Of a stretch of 64,000 bases of DNA, positions 9,638 through 18,998 are shown one piece after another (position 1 is the first letter of the stretch; the number at the start of each line of letters is the position of its first letter). A model generated the notes under the pieces. That model saw only the letters and a list, made by a program, of their open reading frames with translations. It ran no database searches and was not told where the DNA came from. The DNA is from Rhizobium sp. 16-488-2b (lineage in GTDB: Bacteria > Pseudomonadota > Alphaproteobacteria > Rhizobiales > Rhizobiaceae). A program made the translations under genes and the position numbers. The DNA lies in the NCBI RefSeq assembly GCF_017741815.1, contig NZ_JAGHMF010000027.1, forward strand, positions 124,001 to 188,000. The letters are read 5' to 3'.

Positions 9638-9737
9638 TTGTTGGGGCGTCGCCAACTCACCTCCACCGATGTTTCGATGAGGGCACTCGGTGCCACGCTC
9701 TCCGCCGACCACGGCGCAACCAACCGCGATTTTTGTC

Positions 9738-9938
9738 ATGAAGGAATGGATACTTTCGCCGCTTGAAAAGAGCTGCATCCGATGGATTTATCGAGGCAGA
9801 ACCGTCGCCGAGATCGCATCCCTCGAGGGTAAGAGCGTTGTTGATATCGAAAACTGCCTGCGAAGTGCTTTACGCACGCTGGAGGCAAAATCGATCGCGG
9901 AGGCGCTCCAGAAGGCGAACCTCCCTAACCCCGATTGA
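9738..9938 (+). CDS. Small LuxR-type helix-turn-helix protein
   Basis: 66-aa protein that is little more than a LuxR/GerE DNA-binding domain: 'LSPLEKSCIRWIYRGRTVAE' followed by 'ENCLRSALRTLEAKS', matching the usual LxxxExxxLxW...G(K/R)TxxEIA...ENxLRxALxKL pattern. No sensor domain is attached. Such stand-alone domains may act as dominant modulators of full-length LuxR proteins, of which two are encoded in this window, but this is speculation. An upstream ATG at 9690 in the same frame is less likely. Confidence 0.65.
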   Translation: MKEWILSPLEKSCIRWIYRGRTVAEIASLEGKSVVDIENCLRSALRTLEAKSIAEALQKANLPNPD

Positions 9939-10247
9939 GGGGCAAATCACTCCCGACGCCCGCTCTTGACTTGAAAACGGAAGCGATCTTGTTGCCGAGA
10001 GCCGCGGGAAGCGTCTGGCTCAAATGCGAATGCCGTACCCGACAGAGCGTTCCAGCTGGAGCAAACCAATCCCGCTCTTTTGGATGGCGTCCTGGCCCGG
10101 TGCCGGATCTTCCACGATCAACCCGCAGGGGGTCCGCTAGCAAGCTGCGGCCGCTCCGGCTTCGCCTCGCGGTGATCGCGCCCGTCCTCGGGCCTTGTGA
10201 GGAGCCATCGAGCGGGAATTGGCCCGCTCCCGATGGAGCCACTTCAA
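9939..10247. other. Spacer with an RBS-proximal hairpin
   Basis: No gene is supported. The end of the spacer (10205-10236) holds a strong inverted repeat just before the next small gene, listed separately. Confidence 0.5.
10205..10236 (+). promoter_or_regulatory. Hairpin overlapping a ribosome binding site
   Basis: Arms CCATCG-AGCGGG (10205-10216) and CCCGCT-CC-CGATGG (10223-10236) form a stem interrupted only by two extra C bases. The GGAG at 10235-10238, 9 bases before the ATG at 10248, begins inside the 3' arm, so the stem could limit translation of the 58-aa protein. Confidence 0.4.
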
Positions 10248-10424
10248 ATGTCGCACGATCTTTCTCTCGCCCAGTCCCACGCCTTCCAGCTTTCCCGCGA
10301 CCTGATGGTCCCGGTCACTCTGTTCACGGTCGACGGCGAATACGGCGTCCTTCCGTCCGACGAAATCGACGCCGACGACGATCTGGAGATCGTCCATGAA
10401 TTTTTCCCATGGGCGGCTCATTGA
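10248..10424 (+). CDS. Small conserved acidic hypothetical protein
   Basis: 58-aa protein (MSHDLSLAQSHAFQLSRDLM...) with a strongly acidic C-terminal half ('SDEIDADDDLEIVHEFF'). The start at 10248 is chosen because of the GGAG 9 bases upstream; a longer frame from 10197 is also open. It sits at the head of the TOPRIM/DUF1419/DUF3085 run common on rhizobial plasmids. Function unknown. Confidence 0.5.
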   Translation: MSHDLSLAQSHAFQLSRDLMVPVTLFTVDGEYGVLPSDEIDADDDLEIVHEFFPWAAH

Positions 10425-10602
10425 GCCGCCGTTCCTGAGTGCCGCTTGCGAGCGGCAGGCCGCAAGGGAGGCTTCGCCGCGGCCGACCCAGGCATTGCAT
10501 GATCCGACAATTGTCAGCCGCGCCCTGGCGGCCTTTGCTCTTCGCGGCTGGTGGAAGCGTGCCCGAGAAGAGACGGGCAAGGAAATGCGAGGAAGAAGAG
10601 GC

Positions 10603-11631
10603 ATGGACAGAAGAGAAATAGAGGCGCTCCGCGAACGGGTGAAGTGTGCTGCCGTTCTCGAGCAGACGGGCTTCGCCATCGATATGAAGGAAAGCACGCG
10701 GCGGGCAGTGAAGTTTCGACGGGGGAGCGAGATCGTCATCGTCACCCATGAGGGGCGCGGATGGTTCGATCCGCTCAGCGATGCAAAGGGCGACGTGTTC
10801 GGTCTCGTCGCGCATCTCGACCATGTCGACTTTCTCGAATGCGCCGGACGTGTTGCCGCGCTCGTCGGTATTTCGATCACGGAACCGGAATGGCGGTCTC
10901 CAAAGATAGAGCAAGACTACGACCTCTCTTTATCCGAGCGATGGCAAACACGCCGCCGTCCATGGCCCGGTTCGTCGACCTGGGCTTATCTCGATGGTCA
11001 GCGTTTCCTGCCGGCATCTTTGCTTCGCGCCGCGATCCGGCAAGATCGTCTGCGCGAGGGGCCATATGCCAGCATGTGGGCAGCGCATACCGACAGCGCC
11101 GGAGCCGTCACCGGTTGGGAGGCGCGGGGTCCCGAGTATCGCGGTTTTGCCTCCGGAGGGACAAAGGTTCTCTTCCGCCTGGGGCAGGACACGGCGTTGC
11201 GCCTGGCTGTCACGGAAGCTGCGATCGACGCCATGAGCCTCGCCGCCATCGAGGGGTTGCGGGATGGAACGCTCTATCTCAGCACCGGCGGCGGATGGTC
11301 GCCGTCGACGGAGGCGGCGCTGCGGCAGATGGCATCGCGGCCCGAGGCTCTGCTAGTTGCGGCGACAGACGCCAATCCGCAAGGCGAGATGTTTGCCGAG
11401 CGGTTACGGGCGCTCGCTGACGACGTCGGCTGCAACTGGTCGCGCCTTCGCCCGCCGGCGGACGACTGGAACGAGGCCCTGAAAATCAGGGAGAAAGAAA
11501 GGAGGGAGAGGAAGGAAGGCGGCGTGCCGCATTCGCTTCGCCCGCGTCAAGGGAGGCTTCGCCCGGCGGAGCCGGCCCTTGACCCGGCCGGTCGCGATGC
11601 CGGCGGCCCGGAAGGTGTCATGAAGGACTGA
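10603..11631 (+). CDS. DUF3991/TOPRIM-domain protein
   Basis: 342-aa primase-like protein. The N-terminal part 'VLEQTGFAIDMKES' and 'WFDPLSDAKGDVFGLVAHLD' is the DUF3991-type zinc-less primase module. The C-terminal TOPRIM fold shows 'LAVTEAAIDAMSLAAIEG' (the catalytic Glu strand) and 'LLVAATDANPQGEMFAERL' (D-x-N variant of the DxD motif). Proteins of this kind are plasmid-borne and thought to act in DNA processing after transfer. The start at 10603 has GGAAGAAGAG upstream; an in-frame open frame extends back to 10396. The last 45 residues are low-complexity and coincide with a palindromic stretch. Confidence 0.85.
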   Translation: MDRREIEALRERVKCAAVLEQTGFAIDMKESTRRAVKFRRGSEIVIVTHEGRGWFDPLSDAKGDVFGLVAHLDHVDFLECAGRVAALVGISITEPEWRSPKIEQDYDLSLSERWQTRRRPWPGSSTWAYLDGQRFLPASLLRAAIRQDRLREGPYASMWAAHTDSAGAVTGWEARGPEYRGFASGGTKVLFRLGQDTALRLAVTEAAIDAMSLAAIEGLRDGTLYLSTGGGWSPSTEAALRQMASRPEALLVAATDANPQGEMFAERLRALADDVGCNWSRLRPPADDWNEALKIREKERRERKEGGVPHSLRPRQGRLRPAEPALDPAGRDAGGPEGVMKD

Positions 11632-11697
11632 AGAGGATGGCAAGGTCGGAAGGACAGTGCCGCACTTCGGTCCGGAACCACTCCGAAGGAGCCGCAG

Positions 11698-12303
11698 ATG
11701 AATCCCTCTTCCGCAATCCGCAAAGTCTTCCAGGGCGTCGCCTCACGCCAGCAAATGTACCGGATGTTCGATCGTCACGCCCAGCGTCCGAACCGCTGGG
11801 AGGATGACGCTGCCCCGCTCTATGCCGGCGAATGGTTCGAGATCGCCGATACCGAACATGACTACATGTTCGAAATCCTGCCGCCGCTCTGGATCCGTGG
11901 ATCGATGTTTGCGATGCGCGAGTTTCTGACAGGATCGGTGACATCGGTGTTCTTTGCGCTGCGGATCGACGGCGTCATCCGGCATTTCCATGGCTATTGC
12001 GATCTTTCCGACCGCCAGGCCGTTGAACGCATGCGGGTCGAAATCATCGAGCGCGAGAGCCGGCCGGTGCGCGCCATGTCGCGCGAGGAACGGCTTGAGC
12101 ATATCTGGAGTATGACGGCGGACGACTATCGTGGTTATGCTGGCGAGCGCTGGCCGGAGGAGTCGCGTGGCAAGCGCACGATCATGCTTTACGGCGGCCA
12201 GACGGGCAGCACCCTGAAGCTGCTGGACGATCTCTCCGACGACGAAATCGCAGCCAAGCTGCCGGTGCAACTGCGCCACCTCCCCTCGCCGATCGCCGCA
12301 TGA
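11698..12303 (+). CDS. DUF1419 domain-containing protein
   Basis: 201-aa protein of the DUF1419 family, seen on rhizobial plasmids. Readable features are 'YAGEWFEIADTEHDYMFEIL', 'SVTSVFFALRIDGVIRHFHG' and 'DDLSDDEIAAKLPVQLRHLP'. The start is preceded by GAAGGAGCC. It is in the same direction as the TOPRIM gene (66 bp upstream) and the DUF3085 gene (13 bp downstream), so probably one operon. Function unknown. Confidence 0.85.
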   Translation: MNPSSAIRKVFQGVASRQQMYRMFDRHAQRPNRWEDDAAPLYAGEWFEIADTEHDYMFEILPPLWIRGSMFAMREFLTGSVTSVFFALRIDGVIRHFHGYCDLSDRQAVERMRVEIIERESRPVRAMSREERLEHIWSMTADDYRGYAGERWPEESRGKRTIMLYGGQTGSTLKLLDDLSDDEIAAKLPVQLRHLPSPIAA

Positions 12304-12316
12304 AGGAGGTCGCGCC

Positions 12317-12718
12317 ATGCTTTCCTTCCCGCTCACATCCGTCCGCGCGGTGATTGCCCGCGGTCGGGCCGATGCGGAGGCCAATGGTGGCTTTCGTGAT
12401 CTCTATTACGGCCTGCGCCCTGGCAAGGACGAGAAGCCGGGCCTCTGGCTCGTCGGCGATCACGGCGTTTATCTGATGTCCAACGGCAAGCTGCTCGATG
12501 GCGCCAAGCCCTTGGTCGTCTATGCCGAGGAGTGCGATCCCAGCACCAATGACGACTGGTTCGACGTCAAACGCCGGACATTCGGCGGCGACGACGGCGT
12601 CGATTTCATCGACGCGGAACAGCTGGAACCGATGATGGCGGCGGCTCCAGAGGCGACGCACCTTCGCATCGCATTTCATCAGGACTCGATGCAGCTCACC
12701 CTGATCGCGAAGTCCTGA
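12317..12718 (+). CDS. DUF3085 domain-containing protein
   Basis: 133-aa protein of the DUF3085 family ('GLWLVGDHGVYLMSNGKL', 'VVYAEECDPSTNDDWFDVK'). The AAGGAGG site at 12303-12309 fits the start. It follows DUF1419 by 13 bp and precedes the methyltransferase-helicase gene by 112 bp. Biochemical role unknown; the gene order is conserved on large rhizobial plasmids. Confidence 0.82.
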   Translation: MLSFPLTSVRAVIARGRADAEANGGFRDLYYGLRPGKDEKPGLWLVGDHGVYLMSNGKLLDGAKPLVVYAEECDPSTNDDWFDVKRRTFGGDDGVDFIDAEQLEPMMAAAPEATHLRIAFHQDSMQLTLIAKS

Positions 12719-12830
12719 TCACTGAGACCACCGGCCCCCGTCAGGCCACCAATCCCTGAACCCAGAGCGTACTTCAATCCCGCGAGCTTTTCCGCGGGTG
12801 ATGACGCTCGCCTTTCCCGAGGAGAACTTC

Positions 12831-15800
12831 ATGAGCAACGATCCCTTCACTCTCGACATGTTCGGCAGCAGCGCGCTGTCGTCCGGCCTTGGCCTCGGCG
12901 GCGTCACAGCATTTGGCGGTTTCGATGCCGTTGCTGCCAATGACGACGACCCCGAACCGACACCGCCCTCTTCTGCCCCGGCCTTGCCGGTCGCGACGGC
13001 AAAGCGTCCGGCGCCGCGGCGACAGGGCGGCCGGTCCAACTTCTACCTCGACGATGCCGATCGCGTTCTTGCGGCGACGTGGAAGGAACGGGCGCGCATC
13101 AATGTCGCGGCGATCCTGATCGCAAACAACATCGAGAAGCAGGACCGGCCGGCCACTCGCGAGGAGCAGCAGCGGTTGATCCGCTTTACAGGCTTTGGCG
13201 CATCGGAACTTGCGAACACGATATTCCGTCGTCCGGGCGAGCCTGACTTCCGCGCCGGCTGGAGCGAGCTTGGCACTTCGCTCCAGAGTGCGGTTTCGGA
13301 GGGAGACTACGCGTCCCTTGCCCGCTGCACGCAATATGCGCATTTCACGCCGGAGTTCATCATCCGGTCCATCTGGGCGAGCTTGCAGCGCCTTGGCTGG
13401 CGTGGCGGCCGGGTGCTCGAGCCTGGCATCGGCACCGGCCTGTTCCCCGCGCTGATGCCGAAAGCATTGCGCGATCGGAGTTTCTTCACCGGTATCGAGC
13501 TTGACCCTGTCACCGCCAGGATCGTCCGCCTGCTACAGCCGAAGGCGCGGATCATCAACGGCGACTTTGCGCGCGCCGATCTGGCGCCGATTTACGATCT
13601 CGCCATCGGCAATCCGCCTTTCTCCGACCGGACCGTCCGATCCGACCGGGCCTATCGCTCGCTGGGCTTGCGGCTGCATGACTATTTCATCGCCCGTTCG
13701 ATCGACCTCCTGAAACCCGGCGCGCTCGGCGCCTTCGTCACCAGCGCCGGCACGATGGACAAGGCGGATGCGACAGCACGCGAACACATCGCCAAAACCG
13801 CGGACCTGATCGCCGCGATCCGCCTGCCGGAGGGCACCTTCCGCCGCGATGCCGGCACGGACGTCGTGGTTGACCTGCTCTTCTTCCGCAAGCGCAAGAC
13901 CGGGGAGGCTGAGGGAGACCTCTCCTGGCTCGCCCTTGAGGAGGTGCGACCGGCGACGCAAGACGACGGCGCAATTCGGGTGAACCGCTGGTTTGCGCGA
14001 CATCCTGATTTCGTGCTTGGCGATCATGCCCTGACCTCCGGCCCCTTTGGCGAGACCTACACCTGCCGACCGCGTGCCGGCGAGGACCTTGAGGCGGCTT
14101 TGCAGCAGGCGATCCTCCTGCTTCCCGAGGGCCGCTATGACGGCGAGCCGACCGAAATCGACATCGACCTCGAGACCGAGCTCGGCGAGATCGTCGACCT
14201 TCGCCCCGACAGTCGACAGGTCCGGGAGGGTAGCTTCCTCATCGACATCAGACGCGGTCTCATGCAGATGGTCGACGGCGCGCCGGTCGAAGTCCAGGTG
14301 CGCAAGGGCCGCACCGGCGACGGCATGCCGGAAAAGCACGTCCGCATCATCAAGAAACTGATCCCGATCCGCGACGCCGTGCGCGATGTGCTGAAGGCCC
14401 AGGAACAGGATCGGCCGTGGCGCGATCTGCAGGTTCGCCTACGAATCGCCTGGTCGAGTTTCGTGCGCGATTTCGGGCCGATCAACCACACCACCGTCAG
14501 CATCACTGAGGATCCCGAAACCGGCGAGGTGCGCGAAACGCACCGCCGCCCGAACCTGCAGCCCTTTCTTGACGACCCCGATTGCTGGCTGGTCGCCTCA
14601 ATCGAGGATTACGATCTCGACACCGACACGGCCAAGCCCGGCCCGATCTTTTCCGAACGGGTGATTTCGCCCCCTGCCCCGCCGGTAATCACCAGCGCCG
14701 CCGATGCACTCGCTGTTGTCCTCAACGAACGTGGTCGCGTCGATATCGAGCATATCGCCGAACTGCTGCACAGACATGCCGATGCGGTCGTCGATGAACT
14801 CGGCGATTCAATCTTCCGGGATCCTGACGACGGGTCCTGGCAGACGGCCGACGCCTATCTCGCCGGCCCGGTCCGCACCAAGCTCGCTGTCGCTGAAGCG
14901 GCCGCGGGACTGGATCCAGCCTATGAGCGCAACGTTCGTGCGCTTCGGGCCGTACAGCCCGGCGACCTTCGCCCCTCCGACATCACCGCACGTCTGGGTG
15001 CGCCGTGGATTCCGGCGAGCCATGTCGTGGCTTTCGTCAAGGAGAGGATGGGCGCCGACATCAGGATCCACCATATGCCGGAGCTTGGCAACTGGACCGT
15101 GGAGGCGCGGCAGCTTGGCTACAGTGCCGCCGGTACATCCGAATGGGGTACCAGCCGCCGTGATGCCGGTGAACTGCTCGCCGACGCACTGAACAGCCGC
15201 GTTCCGCAGATCTTCGACGTCTTCAAGGACGCCGGCGGCGAGCGGCGCGTCCTGAACGTGGTCGATACCGAAGCCGCGCGCGACAAGCTGCAGAAGATCA
15301 AGCAGGCCTTCCAGGATTGGGTGTGGACCGACCCGGATCGCACCGACCGGCTGGCGCGGGTCTATAACGACCGGTTCAACAACCTCGCGCCGCGCAAATT
15401 CGATGGTTCGCATCTCAAACTTCCTGGCGCCTCAGGCGCCTTTGTTCTCTATGGGCACCAGAAGCGCGGCATCTGGCGGATCATCTCGTCCGGCTCGACC
15501 TATCTCGCGCATGCCGTCGGCGCCGGCAAGACGATGACGATGGCGGCCGCAATCATGGAACAGCATCGCCTCGGTCTGATCGCCAAGGCGATGCTGGTCG
15601 TGCCCGGCCATTGCCTGGCGCAGGCGGCGCGTGAGTTCCTCGCCCTCTACCCCAATGCCCGCATCCTGGTGGCGGACGAGACCAACTTCACCAAGGACAA
15701 GCGGGCGCGATTCTTGAGCCGGGCGGCGACCGCCACCTGGGATGCGATCATCATCACGCACTCGGCGTTCAGGTTCATCGCTGTGCCGTCGGCCTTTGAA

Positions 15801-17942
15801 CAGCAGATGATCCACGACGAGCTCGAACTCTATGAGGATCTGCTGACCAAGGTCGACAGCGAGGATCGCGTCTCGCGCAAGCGCCTCGAACGACTGAAAG
15901 AGGGTCTGCAGGAACGCCTGGAGGGCCTCGCGACTCGCAAGGACGATCTTCTCACAATCTCGGAAATCGGTGTCGACCAGATCATTGTCGACGAGGCGCA
16001 GGAGTTCCGGAAGCTTTCCTTCGCGACCAACATGTCGACGTTGAAGGGTATCGATCCGAACGGCTCGCAGCGCGCCTGGGACCTCTACGTCAAATCCCGC
16101 TTCATCGAAACCAAGAATCCCGGCCGGGCGCTGGTGCTCGCTTCCGGCACGCCGATCACCAACACGCTTGGCGAGATGTTCTCGATCCAACGCCTGCTCG
16201 GACACGAAGCGCTTGCCGAGCGCGGTCTGCACGAGTTTGACGCCTGGGCATCGTGCTTCGGCGACACGACGACCGAGCTCGAAATACAGCCCTCCGGCAA
16301 ATACAAACCGGTCAGCCGGTTCGCGAGCTTCGTCAATGTTCCGGAACTGATCGCGATGTTCCGCGCTTTCGCCGATGTCGTCATGCCGGAGGATCTTCGC
16401 GAATTCGTCAGGGTGCCTGATATCTCCACCGGCCGGCGGCAGATCCTCACCGCTAAACCGACGCCGGCCTTCAAGGCCTATCAGCAGATCCTCGATGCCC
16501 GTATCAAAGCGATCGAGATGCGCGAGGGACCGGCACAGCCCGGCGACGATATCCTGCTCTCGGTCATCACCGACGGCCGCCATGCGGCGATCGATTTGCG
16601 CCTCGTCATCCCGGTAAACGATAACGAAAAGGACAACAAGCTCAACCTCCTCGTCCGCAACGCCTTCCGGATCTGGCAGGAGACCAGCGAGGCCACATTT
16701 ATTCGCCCGGACGGCAAGGCTTACGAGCTGCCAGGTGCGGCGCAGATGATCTTTTCCGATCTCGGCACCATCAATGTCGAGAAGACCCGCGGCTTTTCGG
16801 CTTACCGTTGGATCCGCGACGAGCTCGTGCGGCTCGGTGTTCCCGCTTGCGAAATCGCTTTCATGCAGGACTTCAAGAAAACCGAGGCCAAGCAGCGGCT
16901 CTTCGGTGATGTGCGCGCCGGCCGGGTTCGGTTCCTGATCGGCAGTTCCGAGACAATGGGCACGGGTGTCAATGCGCAGCTCCGTCTGAAAGCGCTGCAC
17001 CATCTCGACGTCCCGTGGCTGCCGTCTCACATCGAGCAACGCGAGGGCCGAATTGTCCGGCAGGGCAATCAGCATGACGTGGTCGATATCTTCGCCTATG
17101 CCACGGAAGGGTCGCTCGATGCTTCCATGTGGCAGAACAACGAGCGCAAGGCCCGCTTCATCGCGGCAGCGCTCAGCGGTGATACATCGATCCGCCGGCT
17201 CGAGGATCTCGGTGAAGGGCAAGCCAACCAGTTCGCCATGGCGAAGGCCATCGCTTCCGGTGACGAACGGCTGATGCAGAAGGCTGGACTGGAGGCCGAT
17301 GTCGCCCGTCTGGAACGGCTGCGCGCCGCCCATGACGACGACCAATATGCGGTCCGCCGGCAAATGCGCGATGCGGAAGGCGACATCGAGGTCTCGACCC
17401 GCCGCATCGCGGAGATCGGCCAGGATATCGGCCGGCTGGTGCCGACTACCGGCGACGCTTTCGCGATGACCGTTCTCGGCAAAGCCTACCAGGAGCGCAA
17501 GGATGCCGGCCGCGCGCTGATGAAGGAAATCCTCACTCTTCTCCAACTGCAGCAGGAGGGTGAGGTTCATCTGGCGAGCATTGGGGGTTTCGATCTTGTC
17601 TATGAGGGCGAGCGCTTCGGAAAGGGTGATGGCTATCGTTACCTCACCACGCTCCAGCGCACCGGCGCGGATTACGAGATCGATCTTGCGGTGACGGTGA
17701 CGCCGCTCGGCGCCGTGTCCCGCCTCGAGCACGCGCTCGACGGGTTCGACGAGGAGCGGGAACGCTATCGCCACCGCTTGGAGGAAGCGCGTCGGCGGCT
17801 TGCCTCCTATCGCTCGCGTGAAGGCGGCGTTTTCCCCTTTGCGGATGAACTTGCCGAGAAGCGCAGACAGCTCCGCGACATCGATCAGGCCCTCGCCGAT
17901 GATGCGAGGCGTACGGACGAAGCCGCTGCTGTTGCCGCTTAG
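12831..17942 (+). CDS. Giant N6-adenine methyltransferase / superfamily-2 helicase fusion protein
   Basis: 1703-aa cytoplasmic protein with two enzymatic halves. The N-terminal half has a class I methyltransferase: 'GRVLEPGIGTGLFPALMP' (SAM-binding motif) and 'DLAIGNPPF' (NPPF catalytic motif of adenine-N6 methylases, near residue 261). The second half is an SNF2-like SF2 helicase: 'HAVGAGKTMTMAAAI' (Walker A, about 895), 'IIVDEAQEFRKL' (DEAQ box, about 1053), 'VLASGTPITNTLGEMF' (motif III) and 'QREGRIVRQGNQ' (motif VI, about 1400), followed by a coiled C-terminus. Domain layout resembles phage P1 DarB-type antirestriction proteins; host-defence evasion during plasmid entry is inferred. GAGGAG at 12819-12824 supports the 12831 start; a GTG at 12798 is the alternative. 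Confidence 0.92.
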   Translation: MSNDPFTLDMFGSSALSSGLGLGGVTAFGGFDAVAANDDDPEPTPPSSAPALPVATAKRPAPRRQGGRSNFYLDDADRVLAATWKERARINVAAILIANNIEKQDRPATREEQQRLIRFTGFGASELANTIFRRPGEPDFRAGWSELGTSLQSAVSEGDYASLARCTQYAHFTPEFIIRSIWASLQRLGWRGGRVLEPGIGTGLFPALMPKALRDRSFFTGIELDPVTARIVRLLQPKARIINGDFARADLAPIYDLAIGNPPFSDRTVRSDRAYRSLGLRLHDYFIARSIDLLKPGALGAFVTSAGTMDKADATAREHIAKTADLIAAIRLPEGTFRRDAGTDVVVDLLFFRKRKTGEAEGDLSWLALEEVRPATQDDGAIRVNRWFARHPDFVLGDHALTSGPFGETYTCRPRAGEDLEAALQQAILLLPEGRYDGEPTEIDIDLETELGEIVDLRPDSRQVREGSFLIDIRRGLMQMVDGAPVEVQVRKGRTGDGMPEKHVRIIKKLIPIRDAVRDVLKAQEQDRPWRDLQVRLRIAWSSFVRDFGPINHTTVSITEDPETGEVRETHRRPNLQPFLDDPDCWLVASIEDYDLDTDTAKPGPIFSERVISPPAPPVITSAADALAVVLNERGRVDIEHIAELLHRHADAVVDELGDSIFRDPDDGSWQTADAYLAGPVRTKLAVAEAAAGLDPAYERNVRALRAVQPGDLRPSDITARLGAPWIPASHVVAFVKERMGADIRIHHMPELGNWTVEARQLGYSAAGTSEWGTSRRDAGELLADALNSRVPQIFDVFKDAGGERRVLNVVDTEAARDKLQKIKQAFQDWVWTDPDRTDRLARVYNDRFNNLAPRKFDGSHLKLPGASGAFVLYGHQKRGIWRIISSGSTYLAHAVGAGKTMTMAAAIMEQHRLGLIAKAMLVVPGHCLAQAAREFLALYPNARILVADETNFTKDKRARFLSRAATATWDAIIITHSAFRFIAVPSAFEQQMIHDELELYEDLLTKVDSEDRVSRKRLERLKEGLQERLEGLATRKDDLLTISEIGVDQIIVDEAQEFRKLSFATNMSTLKGIDPNGSQRAWDLYVKSRFIETKNPGRALVLASGTPITNTLGEMFSIQRLLGHEALAERGLHEFDAWASCFGDTTTELEIQPSGKYKPVSRFASFVNVPELIAMFRAFADVVMPEDLREFVRVPDISTGRRQILTAKPTPAFKAYQQILDARIKAIEMREGPAQPGDDILLSVITDGRHAAIDLRLVIPVNDNEKDNKLNLLVRNAFRIWQETSEATFIRPDGKAYELPGAAQMIFSDLGTINVEKTRGFSAYRWIRDELVRLGVPACEIAFMQDFKKTEAKQRLFGDVRAGRVRFLIGSSETMGTGVNAQLRLKALHHLDVPWLPSHIEQREGRIVRQGNQHDVVDIFAYATEGSLDASMWQNNERKARFIAAALSGDTSIRRLEDLGEGQANQFAMAKAIASGDERLMQKAGLEADVARLERLRAAHDDDQYAVRRQMRDAEGDIEVSTRRIAEIGQDIGRLVPTTGDAFAMTVLGKAYQERKDAGRALMKEILTLLQLQQEGEVHLASIGGFDLVYEGERFGKGDGYRYLTTLQRTGADYEIDLAVTVTPLGAVSRLEHALDGFDEERERYRHRLEEARRRLASYRSREGGVFPFADELAEKRRQLRDIDQALADDARRTDEAAAVAA

Positions 17943-18376
17943 CTTGCCTGTTGCCGCAACTCTTCGATGAGTTCCGGATGCCGGTCGAGAAGGCGCAGCA
18001 ATTGGCTGGTCGGGCCGCTTGGCTCGACCAAGCCGCGCTCGTATTTGTCGAACGCGCTTTCACCAACCTTCAGGATGCCGCCTGCTTCACGTTGCGACAG
18101 TTTTAGTTTTTTGCGCACTCTGCGGATTGTCGACGGAGAGGGAATGCCTTCAACTTCTTCCTTCAACGCCCGCAAGGCCGCGTCCGTTGCCTCCATGTCG
18201 TTGCCGACATGAACACCTTCGTCGCCGCTATCGGGATAATATCCCGGCAGGTCGACCGTTTTGCTCTTGCCCTTGTAGGTCACGACAAACGGTCGGACGT
18301 CCCGGCGCAGCGTCTCTCCGGTTTCCGGTGAGATCATCGTTTCGGGCAGTATATTTGCTGCAACCGCCATTATCAT
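17939..18376 (-). CDS. mqsA: MqsA-family antitoxin lacking the zinc cysteines
   Basis: 145-aa antitoxin and autorepressor that should neutralise the MqsR nuclease encoded just upstream. The C-terminal XRE-type HTH is clear: 'IRRVRKKLKLSQREAGGILK', 'ESAFDKYERGLVEPSGPT', 'LLRLLDRHPEL'. The N-terminal MqsA domain is present, but the two zinc-binding CxxC pairs are replaced (SPET and PDSG), and the protein contains no cysteine. It starts on an ATGA overlap with the mqsR stop. Its 3' end overlaps the convergent methyltransferase-helicase gene by 4 bp. Confidence 0.85.
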   Translation of the reverse strand: MIMAVAANILPETMISPETGETLRRDVRPFVVTYKGKSKTVDLPGYYPDSGDEGVHVGNDMEATDAALRALKEEVEGIPSPSTIRRVRKKLKLSQREAGGILKVGESAFDKYERGLVEPSGPTSQLLRLLDRHPELIEELRQQAS

Positions 18377-18684
18377 CTCTCCTTGAATGACATGATCCGG
18401 AATTCCGTGATCACGTCCGCCTGGAATTTCACATAAAGCACCATGCCGTGCTCGGGGACCGGCACATGATAAACATCTTGCCATACCCGATGGTCTGCGT
18501 TCGCTGTCATCGACTTGTAGAACATACGGCGCTCGATGGTGTCGATGGTCGCGACGATGCCGGCGCGGTCGTAGCCCAATGAGGCGGCATCCCGCAGCGC
18601 CGTCGTCGTGATGGCAAGCGTCGAAATCGACCCCAAAACAGCTTTAACGGCCTCGAGATCGTATGTCGGGCGCCTTTTCTCCAT
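18373..18684 (-). CDS. mqsR: MqsR-family toxin (mRNA interferase)
   Basis: 103-aa type II toxin predicted to cleave mRNA, in E. coli MqsR at GCU sites. Family signatures are 'MEKRRPTYDLEAVKAVLG', 'FYKSMTANADHRVWQDVY' and the C-terminal 'FRIMSFKER'. The order toxin then antitoxin is that of the E. coli mqsRA operon. ATG at 18684 is preferred over a GTG at 18699 because the latter would sit inside the operator palindrome. Confidence 0.9.
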   Translation of the reverse strand: MEKRRPTYDLEAVKAVLGSISTLAITTTALRDAASLGYDRAGIVATIDTIERRMFYKSMTANADHRVWQDVYHVPVPEHGMVLYVKFQADVITEFRIMSFKER

Positions 18685-18693
18685 GACTTTATA

Positions 18694-18712
18694 TGACACC
18701 TTAATGGTGTCA
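18694..18712. promoter_or_regulatory. Palindromic operator of mqsRA
   Basis: Perfect inverted repeat TGACACC-TTAAT-GGTGTCA, 10 bp upstream of the mqsR ATG. A site of this type is expected for autorepression by the HTH domain of the antitoxin; binding itself is inferred. Confidence 0.6.
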
Positions 18713-18998
18713 AATCAAGCTTGTCGTTGTGGGGAAAAGATAGAGGAAAATCCGGGAGGAGAACCGGTCGCAGATCGGTCGTCCCGTCGCCGCTTGCGCT
18801 CAACCGCCGCCTCCGCATCCCGGCCACTCGTCCCGCGCAGGGCGCGAGGCACCCCGCTTGTCCTTCGAAGCAGGGACGCTCGGCCGCAGTTGCGCCGGTC
18901 CGCCCGTCCTGCGGTTCGGAAAGTGTCTTCGGAAAGAGATGAAGACAGGAAGGACCGGCAAGAGGCCGCGTCCCCGCATCCCGGAAGAGGAAAATCCC

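Noticed and set aside
15432..17774. 780-codon reverse-strand open frame
   Set aside because: Exact antisense of the methyltransferase-helicase gene; no motif in its translation and the forward strand carries clear helicase motifs.
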